From: Bacteroidales bacterium | GTDB lineage: Bacteria > Bacteroidota > Bacteroidia > Bacteroidales > JACABE01 | Direction: 5' to 3' | Length of the DNA stretch: 64,000 nucleotides | Assembly (NCBI GenBank): GCA_023251515.1 | Contig: JAHEYQ010000023.1 | Location: 1 to 64,000 of the forward strand | Shown here: piece by piece, positions 19,066 through 26,557 of the stretch | Layout: every line of letters begins with the position of its first letter | How positions within the stretch are numbered: the first letter of the stretch is position 1 | Position numbers and translations under genes: made by a program | Notes under the pieces: model-generated | Told to the model about the DNA's origin: nothing | Databases searched by the model: none | The model's input: the letters and a program-made list of their open reading frames with translations, nothing else

Positions 19066-19587
19066 ATGAAGGATGATAATATTGAACTTAGAAGCGAGAA
19101 AGTAAGAAATATTATTGGACAAATTCCTCCTGGAATAATCCGCTTTGGAATTATGCTTGTTTTTCTTGTCATTATATTAATGCTATCCATTAGTTTTTTT
19201 TTAAAATACGAATATACTGTAAAAGCAATTGCAAGTATTGAACAAAAGAAAGACACAACATTTATCTGCTTGAAAATCCCGACCAATGAACTAATTAAGG
19301 TTAATAAAAGACAAAAGGTAATATTATATTTCAACAATATTCCCAATTTATCTAACACAAAGATAATTACAGAAATACAAAATATTCCGAATACAATAGA
19401 GATTTTTGCTAGCGGAGCATACTGTTTAAGTTGCATAAAATTAACGGGCATTCTTTATTCTGATTCTGGAAAAGTTATTGTTATAAATACAAAAAAAGAA
19501 ATAACTGCAGAAATTTTTACTGATTCCGAAAGCTTCTTTGAAAGGATAACAGAACCCATTAAATCTATGTTTAATAGAAAAAAATAA
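19066..19587 (+). CDS. Short HlyD-like (membrane-fusion) protein
   Basis: This 173-residue protein has one N-terminal membrane helix (IIRFGIMLVFLVIILMLSIS) followed by a single beta-rich domain resembling the membrane-proximal part of HlyD-type adaptors (KYEYTVKAIASIEQKKDTTF ... VNKRQKVILYF). The long coiled-coil hairpin and lipoyl region expected in ~400-residue adaptors are absent. An extra Cys pair occurs in AYCLSCIKL. It starts at the ATG overlapping the exporter region (exporter stop 19062-19064). It is probably the exporter's accessory subunit; truncation by decay is possible but the frame is intact and ends cleanly. Confidence 0.6.
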   Translation: MKDDNIELRSEKVRNIIGQIPPGIIRFGIMLVFLVIILMLSISFFLKYEYTVKAIASIEQKKDTTFICLKIPTNELIKVNKRQKVILYFNNIPNLSNTKIITEIQNIPNTIEIFASGAYCLSCIKLTGILYSDSGKVIVINTKKEITAEIFTDSESFFERITEPIKSMFNRKK

Positions 19588-19675
19588 GTAAAATTCTTTT
19601 CTATGTAAGATTGTTTTATAACACAGCTTTTTAACAACTCCCTTTCGGAGTATCTCCTTGTATCAGCAGGTTCTA

Positions 19676-19808
19676 TGTCTTGTCCTAACATAGGTTGACA
19701 AAAAAATCAAATAAATGTCAACTTAAAATAGGACAAAAATGGAAGAAAGAAAGTATTTTTCAGTAGCTTTTAAAAAAGCAGTAGTAAATGAGGTTTTGTC
19801 AGGAAAAA
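19676..19808 (+). mobile_element. IS3-like element remnant (one end plus truncated transposase start)
   Basis: The sequence from TGTCTTGTCC at 19676 repeats the IS end found at 1-180 (other strand), including the transposase start at 19739 (MEERKYFSV...). Similarity stops after about 19808, where the frame continues for a few codons and meets a stop. So only one end and ~23 codons remain. It marks an old insertion or recombination point at the 3' edge of the RiPP locus. The rest of 19588-20060 holds no gene. Confidence 0.75.
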
Positions 19809-20059
19809 TCCTTTCAGATTATAAGTAAAAAGCAAATTTTGTTTTTCAGCATAAAAAATATTCGATAATATTCTTCTTTTCCTGAAATATTCAACAGCAA
19901 AATTTTAATCACTTCCCTAAATTTATTTCGCCTTTAAATTTGTTAAATACTTAATAATACACTATAAATAAATATTATTTGTTGATCAAACATATCTTTT
20001 TTTTGCAAATTGCAAGTAATCACTGTAAATTGTTATTTATTAGTATTTTGTATTTTATT

Positions 20060-20148
20060 CAATTTCGCATTTGCTAACTAATTTGGTACTAAATGCGAAA
20101 TTGGCAAAATTATATTAAACTTTGATTGTATTTTTGTTGTGTTAAAAA
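20060..20148 (+). promoter_or_regulatory. Promoter/operator element, copy B (amidase/patatin cluster)
   Basis: A near-copy of the element at 10284-10371. It has perfect 13-bp inverted arms (CAATTTCGCATTT at 20060-20072, AAATGCGAAATTG at 20091-20103) around an 18-nt spacer, and a TATTTTTG -7 box at 20129-20136, about 30 bp before the amidase ATG. The perfect arms suggest a dimeric protein binds here. The sharing of this element suggests common control with the RiPP regulator locus. Confidence 0.62.
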
Positions 20149-20165
20149 TAAATTAATTTATCATT

Positions 20166-20723
20166 ATGCCAAACTGGAAAAATATCGTAGGATTATCTTT
20201 TAATCATGAGGAATTTGATATCTATTGTCATTCTTTAAATTGGACAACGTGGAAGCCTGCATTTATTGTTCTACATCACACTGCAAATCCTGATTTACAA
20301 ATGCGTCCTGATGGTTTTACATCTCAACATATGCAAAACCTTACCCATCATTACAGAGATGAATTAAATTGGAGTGCAGGTCCTCATTTATTTATCGACG
20401 ATCATAAAATTTGGGTTTTTACCCCTTTAACCACATCCGGTATTCATGCAGATTCTTTTAACCAAAATTCTATAGGAGTTGAAATGCTAGGCGATTACAA
20501 TTCAGATAATTTTTCGGAAGGAAGAGGTTTGGCAGTCAGGAAAAACACGATAGCTGCATTGGCAAGCCTTCATAATATATTGGATATCGATATAGCAAGT
20601 CTTAAATTTCATAAGGATGAACCAAATACTCAAAAAAATTGTCCGGGCAAGAATGTGATTAAAGGAGAAATAATTGCAGAAGTAGAGGATTTAATAATCA
20701 AGCGACGCGGAGGCGAAAAATAA
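20166..20723 (+). CDS. Cytoplasmic N-acetylmuramoyl-L-alanine amidase-like protein (Amidase_2/PGRP fold)
   Basis: A 185-residue protein with the type 2 amidase fold: FIVLHHTANPD (first zinc His), NLTHHYRDELNWSAGPHLFI, SIGVEMLGDYN, and KFHKDEPNT ... KNCPGKN (second His and Cys ligand). Such enzymes cut the amide between MurNAc and the peptide stem of peptidoglycan. No signal peptide is present, as in phage endolysins and in effector amidases that need another export route. It is the first gene after promoter copy B and is followed 37 bp later by a patatin gene. A prophage remnant is possible, but no other phage gene is nearby. Confidence 0.82.
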   Translation: MPNWKNIVGLSFNHEEFDIYCHSLNWTTWKPAFIVLHHTANPDLQMRPDGFTSQHMQNLTHHYRDELNWSAGPHLFIDDHKIWVFTPLTTSGIHADSFNQNSIGVEMLGDYNSDNFSEGRGLAVRKNTIAALASLHNILDIDIASLKFHKDEPNTQKNCPGKNVIKGEIIAEVEDLIIKRRGGEK

Positions 20724-20759
20724 TAGACGTTAGATATTATTAAATCCGCAAGAAATCAT

Positions 20760-21932
20760 ATGAGTTATAAAATTTTATCTTTAGATGGTGGTGGTTCGTG
20801 GGCAATATTGCAAGCCATGGCTCTTCAGGAAATCTACAAAGGAAAGTCGTGTAAAGAAATACTAGCCGAATTTGATTTGGTTGCAGCCAATTCGGGTGGT
20901 AGCCTTATTCTTGCATGTATGATGGAGTTTGACGACATGCAAAAGATTATTGAATTGTTTTTTATTGAAAAAAAAAGAAATAAGATTTTTAGCAAAATTC
21001 ATCTTTTTGAAGGTGAAATTGAAAATAAGATTGGACAAATCCTGGGTATTGGTCCCAAATATAACACCAAAAGAAAACTTGAAGGAATTGAAAAATCCTT
21101 ACCGAAATATGGAAAAGAGTTATTTACTGGAATTTCAGAGAAATTAGGTTTAAAAACACAATTTTTAGTAACGGCATTTGATTATGACTTCCAGAAAGCG
21201 ATCTTCTTTTCATCAGATCCATTGCATTACGATAACAATATTTACGAAAATACACTTGCCCAAACTGTTCATGCTTCGAGCAATGCACCTATAAAATATT
21301 TTGATGAACCAGCAGAATTTATTTACAAAGGATTTAACAGGAGGTTTTGGGATGGCGCAATGGGTGGGAACAACAATCCTGCATTGGTTGCAGTAGTGGA
21401 AGCAATGGGTGTTTATCATCAAAAAGCTGAAGATATCAGAGTATTATCAATTGGTACTGCCAACTTAATGCTTCCTATAAATAGCTTTTGTAAACATAAT
21501 GCTGAAGAAGATTTTCTGTTTGCTCCAAAACTCGATCATTCGCTTAAAAATGATATACATAAAATGGCAAAATGTATATTATCAGAACCAATGGATGCAG
21601 CTACTTATATGACTCATATTATTTTGGGTGGAAACAACCTAAAAAATCAAAGCCATATTGTAAGACTCAATCCGCTGATTAAACCGATACTTAAAAATAA
21701 TATATGGTGTAATCCTGATAATTTTGGCAAAAATGCTTTTATGCTTTTGGTGGATATTGATATGGATGCTGTGGAACAAGATGAAACCCAAATAATTTAT
21801 TACTTAGGAAAAAAATGGATAGAGGGCATTACTGCAAATCAGGCTATCAGATGCGATAGCGAAACGCTTGAACCTGTATTGGGAGATCCGTTTTTCAGAG
21901 CTGCAGTAAATACTTGGTTTGATATTATTTAA
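20760..21932 (+). CDS. Patatin-like phospholipase, paralogue 1
   Basis: A 390-residue patatin-fold lipase. LSLDGGGSWAIL carries the oxyanion-hole glycines, VAANSGGSL carries the candidate nucleophile Ser 45 (Ala in place of the first Gly of GxSxG) and FWDGAMGGNNNP near residue 198 carries the dyad Asp. It should hydrolyse lipid acyl esters. There is no signal peptide. It is a close relative of the protein at 25319-26503 along its whole length, including QTVHASSNAPIKYFDEPA. The pair flanks a different patatin, which indicates local duplication. It resembles defence-type patatins in fold, but no cyclic-nucleotide synthase is nearby. Confidence 0.85.
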   Translation: MSYKILSLDGGGSWAILQAMALQEIYKGKSCKEILAEFDLVAANSGGSLILACMMEFDDMQKIIELFFIEKKRNKIFSKIHLFEGEIENKIGQILGIGPKYNTKRKLEGIEKSLPKYGKELFTGISEKLGLKTQFLVTAFDYDFQKAIFFSSDPLHYDNNIYENTLAQTVHASSNAPIKYFDEPAEFIYKGFNRRFWDGAMGGNNNPALVAVVEAMGVYHQKAEDIRVLSIGTANLMLPINSFCKHNAEEDFLFAPKLDHSLKNDIHKMAKCILSEPMDAATYMTHIILGGNNLKNQSHIVRLNPLIKPILKNNIWCNPDNFGKNAFMLLVDIDMDAVEQDETQIIYYLGKKWIEGITANQAIRCDSETLEPVLGDPFFRAAVNTWFDII

Positions 21933-21952
21933 TTTTAAAAAAACAAAGGATT

Positions 21953-22123
21953 ATGGCATTAATAAAAATTGGTTCGATAAATGATTTTGCAGTAAGGGCA
22001 AAAGAAGAATACTTATCAGAGAATTTCTTTCTCGACGACATTAATACTTTTTCAGCTTTAAAGGAAGTTTCGGCAAAGTTTTCTGATGATGCTTTTGATT
22101 TAATTACATCAAGAAAATATTAA
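21953..22123 (+). CDS. Small protein of unknown function (56 residues)
   Basis: An ATG at 21953, 8 bases after a purine-rich AAACAAAGGA stretch, opens a 56-codon frame: MALIKIGSINDFAVRAKEEY then LSENFFLDDINTFSALKEVS and a short tail. The protein is charged, probably helical, with no membrane segment. It sits 20 bp after the patatin stop on the same strand and is followed by the first copy of the cluster's intergenic element. I do not recognise it; co-translation with the patatin suggests an accessory or immunity role, which is a guess. Confidence 0.5.
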   Translation: MALIKIGSINDFAVRAKEEYLSENFFLDDINTFSALKEVSAKFSDDAFDLITSRKY

Positions 22124-22150
22124 ACAAACAGAAAGCGACAGCCGAAAAGC
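22121..22150 (+). repeat. Intergenic module element, copy 1 (partial)
   Basis: TAAACAAACAGAAAGCGACA followed by GCCGAAAAGC. It shares the left half of the element found complete at 24281, 26503 and 27540, but lacks the AATAGAGTAGGCAAAA right half. It lies directly after the small ORF, its first bases being the stop codon. Confidence 0.6.
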
Positions 22151-22179
22151 AATAATAATAAATATCTAATAATAATTTT

Positions 22180-22578
22180 ATGTTCAATAATAATTTTAAA
22201 TTATGGTTCTTTACAAGTATAGTTATATCATTAATACCATGGATAATAAGGTTGCTTATTACAGATAATTATGGGTTTTTTGATATATTTGAAATAAAAG
22301 ATTTAAACTTTATTGTAATAGTAATTTGTTTAACTACTATTATTGAAGTTTTAAACAGGAAGCAAGAGAATGCTTTAATCAATCTATTTTTAATTCTGAT
22401 AATGGTGGTTTTATCATCTGCCATTTTAGGAAAATATATTGATAACAAGATTAACCCAAATACCAGTAATTTATATTTTACAGTGCTTGAAATAAATACT
22501 TATAAAAGCATTATAATTACTATATTATCAATTATAGTAACATCAACTATACAATGGAGGTATTATGCAAAAAGATAA
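22180..22578 (+). CDS. Small integral membrane protein, unknown
   Basis: A 132-residue protein with four predicted membrane helices (LWFFTSIVISLIPWIIRLLI, FIVIVICLTTIIEVL, INLFLILIMVVLSSAILG, SIIITILSIIVTSTIQW). No motif is recognised. It overlaps the next gene by 14 bp, so it is probably co-translated with the membrane-anchored FGE-fold protein and forms a membrane unit with it. Confidence 0.65.
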   Translation: MFNNNFKLWFFTSIVISLIPWIIRLLITDNYGFFDIFEIKDLNFIVIVICLTTIIEVLNRKQENALINLFLILIMVVLSSAILGKYIDNKINPNTSNLYFTVLEINTYKSIIITILSIIVTSTIQWRYYAKR

Positions 22579-23707
22579 ACCATTAAAAATTTGGATACTT
22601 TTTTTGTGGATAATGTCTGGTTATTTGTTGCTAATAATCATCTCATGGATATTTTTTTCATGTGAAGAGTTTCATAAAATCACGACTTGCTTAATGTTCG
22701 GACTATTTACCAATTTGATTTTATGCACGTTTTCAGAAATTGCATTTCAAGTTAGCATAATTAAATTGAAAATAAATAAATATATCAATGTATTTGCAAT
22801 TTTAGCAGGCATTATTACAGTAATTTCAACTTATTTATGGGGGGAAAATTGCACATATATCAGAAATGATATTTTAAAGAAATATACTTGCAAAAATTGT
22901 GAATGCAGTTGTATAGAAATACCTGTAAAATTAATACCATCCGGTACTTATCAGATTGGAATATCAGATAATTTACAAAGTCGGATTGATAGTCTATTTC
23001 CCGACATGAATGCTTTTTTAATTGATGAAAAACCACGGCATACTGTAATCCTTGATTCATTTTATATGAGTGAATACGAAATTACTAATGATATATATTA
23101 TTGCTATGCCAAAGAAAAGAAAATTGATTTTTCATGTTCTGCTTCCGAAATGCTAAAACCAAAAAGTAATATTTCGTGGTATGAAGCAAAAGATTTTTGC
23201 TATTGGCTTAGCGGAAAAACAGGTTTATCAATTGATTTGCCTTCAGAAGCTCAATGGGAAGTGGCAGCAGGTAATGATATTATTTTCCCTTGGGGCGACA
23301 GTTATCCTACAATTAATATTTGTAATTTTAATTCAACATATAATGAAACTACTTGTATTGATACAATTAATAATACATCTACACCTTTTGGGCTTATTAA
23401 TATGGCAGGTAATGTTGCTGAATGGTGTAGTGATTGGTATGATGAAAGCTATTATTCAAATTTTAATAATACACCAATAGGACCAACAACAGGAAACCGA
23501 AAAGTAGTGAGAGGTGGTTCGTGGAAAGATAATGCATTTGATGTAAGAATAACCAAAAGAAATAGCTATCCGCCAGATACAAAGAACAATAAAACTGGCT
23601 TTAGAATAACAATAAATAATTATCAATTTAAAAATGGAGGAAATCAAAATGAAAATTTTAAGTTTAGTAGTAGTGGTAATGCTTTCATTATCATTAATGG
23701 CATGTAA
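22565..23707 (+). CDS. Membrane-anchored FGE/SUMF1-fold protein
   Basis: This 380-residue protein has three N-terminal membrane helices (residues ~8-95) followed by an FGE-sulfatase-modifying-factor domain: VKLIPSGTYQIGISD, EYEITNDIYYCYAK, ISWYEAKDFCYWLSGKTG, LPSEAQWEVAAG, MAGNVAEWCSDWYDESY, KVVRGGSWKDNAFDVRITKR and TGFRI. Genuine formylglycine-generating enzymes carry Cys residues after RGGSW; these are absent here, so it is more likely a binding or structural member of the fold. It overlaps the downstream lipoprotein gene by about 59 bp in another frame, so its last ~20 residues are the least certain part. Confidence 0.8.
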   Translation: MQKDKPLKIWILFLWIMSGYLLLIIISWIFFSCEEFHKITTCLMFGLFTNLILCTFSEIAFQVSIIKLKINKYINVFAILAGIITVISTYLWGENCTYIRNDILKKYTCKNCECSCIEIPVKLIPSGTYQIGISDNLQSRIDSLFPDMNAFLIDEKPRHTVILDSFYMSEYEITNDIYYCYAKEKKIDFSCSASEMLKPKSNISWYEAKDFCYWLSGKTGLSIDLPSEAQWEVAAGNDIIFPWGDSYPTINICNFNSTYNETTCIDTINNTSTPFGLINMAGNVAEWCSDWYDESYYSNFNNTPIGPTTGNRKVVRGGSWKDNAFDVRITKRNSYPPDTKNNKTGFRITINNYQFKNGGNQNENFKFSSSGNAFIIINGM

Positions 23708-24272
23708 CAATCGAAGCAAATCTGTTAAAGAAACTGAAGCTGAAAACTCTCAAACAGTATTAGTTCCAACAGATACAATTAATCTATCAGCATTATTTAT
23801 ACCATCAGGGTACATGGGAGATGGCGAAAGTGGAAAAAAATATATCAAATATATTGGAGCATGCACTGAAACCCCATTTTCTTTGCCAACTTGCATAAAA
23901 ATACAATATATACCAGGTACTGTAGGTTGGGGTGGTTTTTATTGGCAAAACAAAGCAAATAACTGGGGTGATAAGCAAGCTGAAAATTATTCAGCAAAAA
24001 AATATACAACCATCAGATTTTATGCTAAAGGACAAAATGGAGGAGAAACCATTGAATTTAAATCAGGAGGCATTGATGCAGGGAAAAAATTTAAGGATTC
24101 TTATGAAAAATCAATAGGCAAAATTACTTTAGAAAAAGGATGGAAGGAATATAAAATTAATTTGAAAGGATTGGATTTATCATCTGTAATAGGTGGATTT
24201 TGCTGGGTAGCAACCAGTGCTGATAATCCAACTGGTGCAACATTCTTTTTGGATGATATAATAATGTATTAA
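23649..24272 (+). CDS. Lipoprotein with carbohydrate-binding-like beta-sandwich
   Basis: The start chosen is the ATG at 23649, preceded by GGAGG and followed by a lipoprotein signal (KILSLVVVVMLSLSLMAC) with the lipid-acceptor Cys in LMAC. An upstream in-frame start at 23634 would spoil the signal. The mature ~190 residues (IKIQYIPGTVGWGGFYWQNK, TTIRFYAKGQNGGETIEFKS, WKEYKINLKGLDLSSVIGGF, ATFFLDDIIMY) look like a jelly-roll carbohydrate-binding or CIA30-like domain. It overlaps the FGE-fold gene and is followed by element copy 2. Confidence 0.75.
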   Translation: MKILSLVVVVMLSLSLMACNNRSKSVKETEAENSQTVLVPTDTINLSALFIPSGYMGDGESGKKYIKYIGACTETPFSLPTCIKIQYIPGTVGWGGFYWQNKANNWGDKQAENYSAKKYTTIRFYAKGQNGGETIEFKSGGIDAGKKFKDSYEKSIGKITLEKGWKEYKINLKGLDLSSVIGGFCWVATSADNPTGATFFLDDIIMY

Positions 24273-24280
24273 ACAAACAA

Positions 24281-24317
24281 CAGCGTCCGCCGAAAAGCTT
24301 TAACAGAGTAGGCAAAA
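24281..24317 (+). repeat. Intergenic module element, copy 2
   Basis: A 37-bp copy: CAGCGTCCGCCGAAAAGC then TTTAACAGAGTAGGCAAAA. It is preceded by TAAACAAACA, as in copy 1, and stands 22 bp before the start of the patatin at 24340. Confidence 0.7.
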
Positions 24318-24339
24318 ACTAATTAATAATTAATTATAT

Positions 24340-25281
24340 ATGAGTACACAAATTAAAAAAGCTTTGGTTTTAAGCGGCGGTTCTATTAAAGGAGCTTTTC
24401 AGGCTGGAGCCATTAATGCAGTTATCGAAAAAGGTTTTAAACCTGATTTTATTTATGGAATTTCGGTAGGGAGTCTTAATGGTACTTTCATTACTCATGA
24501 AGCCGGTTTGCAAAAAAAAGCATTTGAAGAATTAGATTGGTTAACTATTGCTAGCAATTTAAAAAAGTTCTGGATTGAGCGGATTAATTCACCAGAATGT
24601 ATAGCTGTTAAAAAGAGTAAAATAAAATTAGGGCTGGACGTTTTGTTCAGTAAGTTCGATGGTTTTCTCGATACCAAACCCATTCAGGAATTGGTTAAGG
24701 AGGTTATTAATATGGATTATTTATTAAATAGTCCTGTCAAATTAAGTGTTGGAGCAGTAAATATAGGAGATGGCTTAATTACTTATGCAAATCCTTCGTT
24801 CCCTAATTTTCTTGATTATGTGTTGGCAAGCACTGCTATACCTGTTACGATGCCTTTGGTAAGAATTGGTGGAAACGAAAGTCAGTTATTTACTGATGGT
24901 GGAATTAGAGATGTAGCACCTTTAAAAAAAGCCATTAAAAATGGTGCTGAAGAAATAATCTGCATTTGTTGCCAACCCGAAAATTTAGTTGGTGAAATGA
25001 TTAATTATAAGAGCATATTGTCTTTTTCTGAAAGAATTATGGATATTGTTGTAAACGAAACAGTAAATAATGATATTGAATGGGCTCGCTATATTAATGA
25101 TTATACTCCTGTGGATGGCTCACCTGTTACTGAAGGTGCTTTTGCCGGATATAGGAGAATTAAACTTACTATAATCAGACCACCCAGACCTATTAATGTA
25201 AATATTGAGGATTTTACTACAAAAGAAATACTCGAAATGTTTGCAAGCGGATATTATACTGCTTTAGAATCATTTAAATAA
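24340..25281 (+). CDS. Patatin-like phospholipase, RssA-type
   Basis: A 313-residue patatin with canonical motifs: ALVLSGGSIKGAFQAGAI (oxyanion hole), YGISVGSLNGTF with the GxSxG nucleophile Ser 42, and FTDGGIRDV with the dyad Asp near residue 186. It belongs to the bacterial RssA-like branch, distinct from the two paralogues at 20760 and 25319. It is cytoplasmic by sequence. It lies between element copies 2 and 3 and is followed 37 bp later by patatin paralogue 2, so the two form one module. Confidence 0.86.
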   Translation: MSTQIKKALVLSGGSIKGAFQAGAINAVIEKGFKPDFIYGISVGSLNGTFITHEAGLQKKAFEELDWLTIASNLKKFWIERINSPECIAVKKSKIKLGLDVLFSKFDGFLDTKPIQELVKEVINMDYLLNSPVKLSVGAVNIGDGLITYANPSFPNFLDYVLASTAIPVTMPLVRIGGNESQLFTDGGIRDVAPLKKAIKNGAEEIICICCQPENLVGEMINYKSILSFSERIMDIVVNETVNNDIEWARYINDYTPVDGSPVTEGAFAGYRRIKLTIIRPPRPINVNIEDFTTKEILEMFASGYYTALESFK

Positions 25282-25318
25282 ATTTTAATATCAAATAATT
25301 AATTAAATACAATAAGAA

Positions 25319-26503
25319 ATGTCATATAATATTTTATCGTTAGATGGTGGAGGATCGTGGGCAATATTGCAGGCGATGGCTCTTAAAGAAATATACAAAG
25401 GCAAATCAACTAAAGAAATACTTGGAGAGTTCGACATGGTTGCCGCTAATTCGGGTGGAAGCTTGATGCTTGCCTGCATGATTGAATTCGACACCATGGA
25501 TCAGGTTATTGAAATGTTTCTTTTGGAAGAAAACAGAAGAGATGTTTTTAGTGAACTGGGTTTTTTTGAGAAAAGTATTTTTGAGGAAATTGCCGTATTA
25601 TTAAAAAGTGGTCCTCAATACAAAGCTGAAAGAAAACTTGAGGGTATCGAAAAAGCTTTACCTAAATATGGTAAACAATTGTTTACCGGATTATCTGAAA
25701 AACTGGGCTTGACAACCAAATTTCTGGTAGTGGCTTATGATTATGATTTGCAGCGTGCTGTTTATTTTAGTTCTGACCCAAAACACTTTAATGGGAATAT
25801 CTATGAAAATACTTTAGCACAAACGGTACATGCTTCGAGCAATGCACCTATTAAATATTTTGACGAACCGGCCGTATTCAAGTATAAAGGTGATTTGCAC
25901 AGATACTGGGATGGTGCCATGGGTGGTAATAATAACCCTGCATTGGTTGCTGTGGTGGAAGCTATGGGTGTTTATCAGCAAAAAGCTGAAGATATCAGAG
26001 TACTTTCTTTAGGTACAGGAAATGTTATTCTTCCTATAGAAGGCTTTACAAAATTTACTTCCGATTTTGATTTTCTGATTGCTGAAAAAGAGGAACAATC
26101 TTTGAAAAAAGATATTGTTAAAATGTCGAATTGTATCCTGTCAGAACCTATGGATGCTGCCACTTATATGTCGCATATTGTTTTGGGCGGTGGATTAATG
26201 AGCGATAATTTATCAAATATAGTACGTTTAAATCCTTTAATTCAACCATTTTTGCATGCAAACAAATGGGTGCTCCCGTCTGATTTTGATGAAGATAAAT
26301 TTAAAGTTTTAATTGATTTGGAAATGGACGCAGTAAAACAGGATGAAGTAAAGTTAATCGTTGAACTTGGTGAAAAATGGATAGCAAACAAAATAATTAA
26401 CCAAGCCATCAGGTGCGATAGTGAAAATTTACAGCCAGTTTTGGGACATTCTACTTTTGCGAGTGCAGCAAATTACTGGAAACAAATCAGCATTAAACCA
26501 TAA
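25319..26503 (+). CDS. Patatin-like phospholipase, paralogue 2
   Basis: A 394-residue protein closely matching the 20760 patatin throughout (LSLDGGGSWAILQAMAL, VAANSGGSL with Ser 45, YWDGAMGGNNNP, CILSEPMDAATYM). The predicted chemistry is the same: a Ser-Asp dyad lipid hydrolase. Divergence is spread over the protein, with no frameshift, so both copies look functional. The two could act on different lipids or form a hetero-oligomer. The intergenic element copy 3 begins at its stop codon. Confidence 0.85.
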   Translation: MSYNILSLDGGGSWAILQAMALKEIYKGKSTKEILGEFDMVAANSGGSLMLACMIEFDTMDQVIEMFLLEENRRDVFSELGFFEKSIFEEIAVLLKSGPQYKAERKLEGIEKALPKYGKQLFTGLSEKLGLTTKFLVVAYDYDLQRAVYFSSDPKHFNGNIYENTLAQTVHASSNAPIKYFDEPAVFKYKGDLHRYWDGAMGGNNNPALVAVVEAMGVYQQKAEDIRVLSLGTGNVILPIEGFTKFTSDFDFLIAEKEEQSLKKDIVKMSNCILSEPMDAATYMSHIVLGGGLMSDNLSNIVRLNPLIQPFLHANKWVLPSDFDEDKFKVLIDLEMDAVKQDEVKLIVELGEKWIANKIINQAIRCDSENLQPVLGHSTFASAANYWKQISIKP

Positions 26504-26539
26504 AGCAGTAGCCGAAAAGCTTAAATAGAGTAGGCAAAA
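26503..26539 (+). repeat. Intergenic module element, copy 3
   Basis: A 37-bp copy: AAGCAGTAGCCGAAAAGC then TTAAATAGAGTAGGCAAAA, overlapping the patatin stop by one base and ending 18 bp before the ATG at 26558. The right half is identical to that of copy 4. Confidence 0.72.
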
Positions 26540-26557
26540 ATTTAATAAGGCAAATAT

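Noticed and set aside
20166..20723. Prophage lysis gene
   Set aside because: The amidase resembles an endolysin, but no holin, structural or replication phage gene is nearby. Kept as a possible origin only.
20760..26503. CBASS with patatin (CapV) effector
   Set aside because: No CD-NTase, E1/E2 or JAB-like gene is visible in the cluster.
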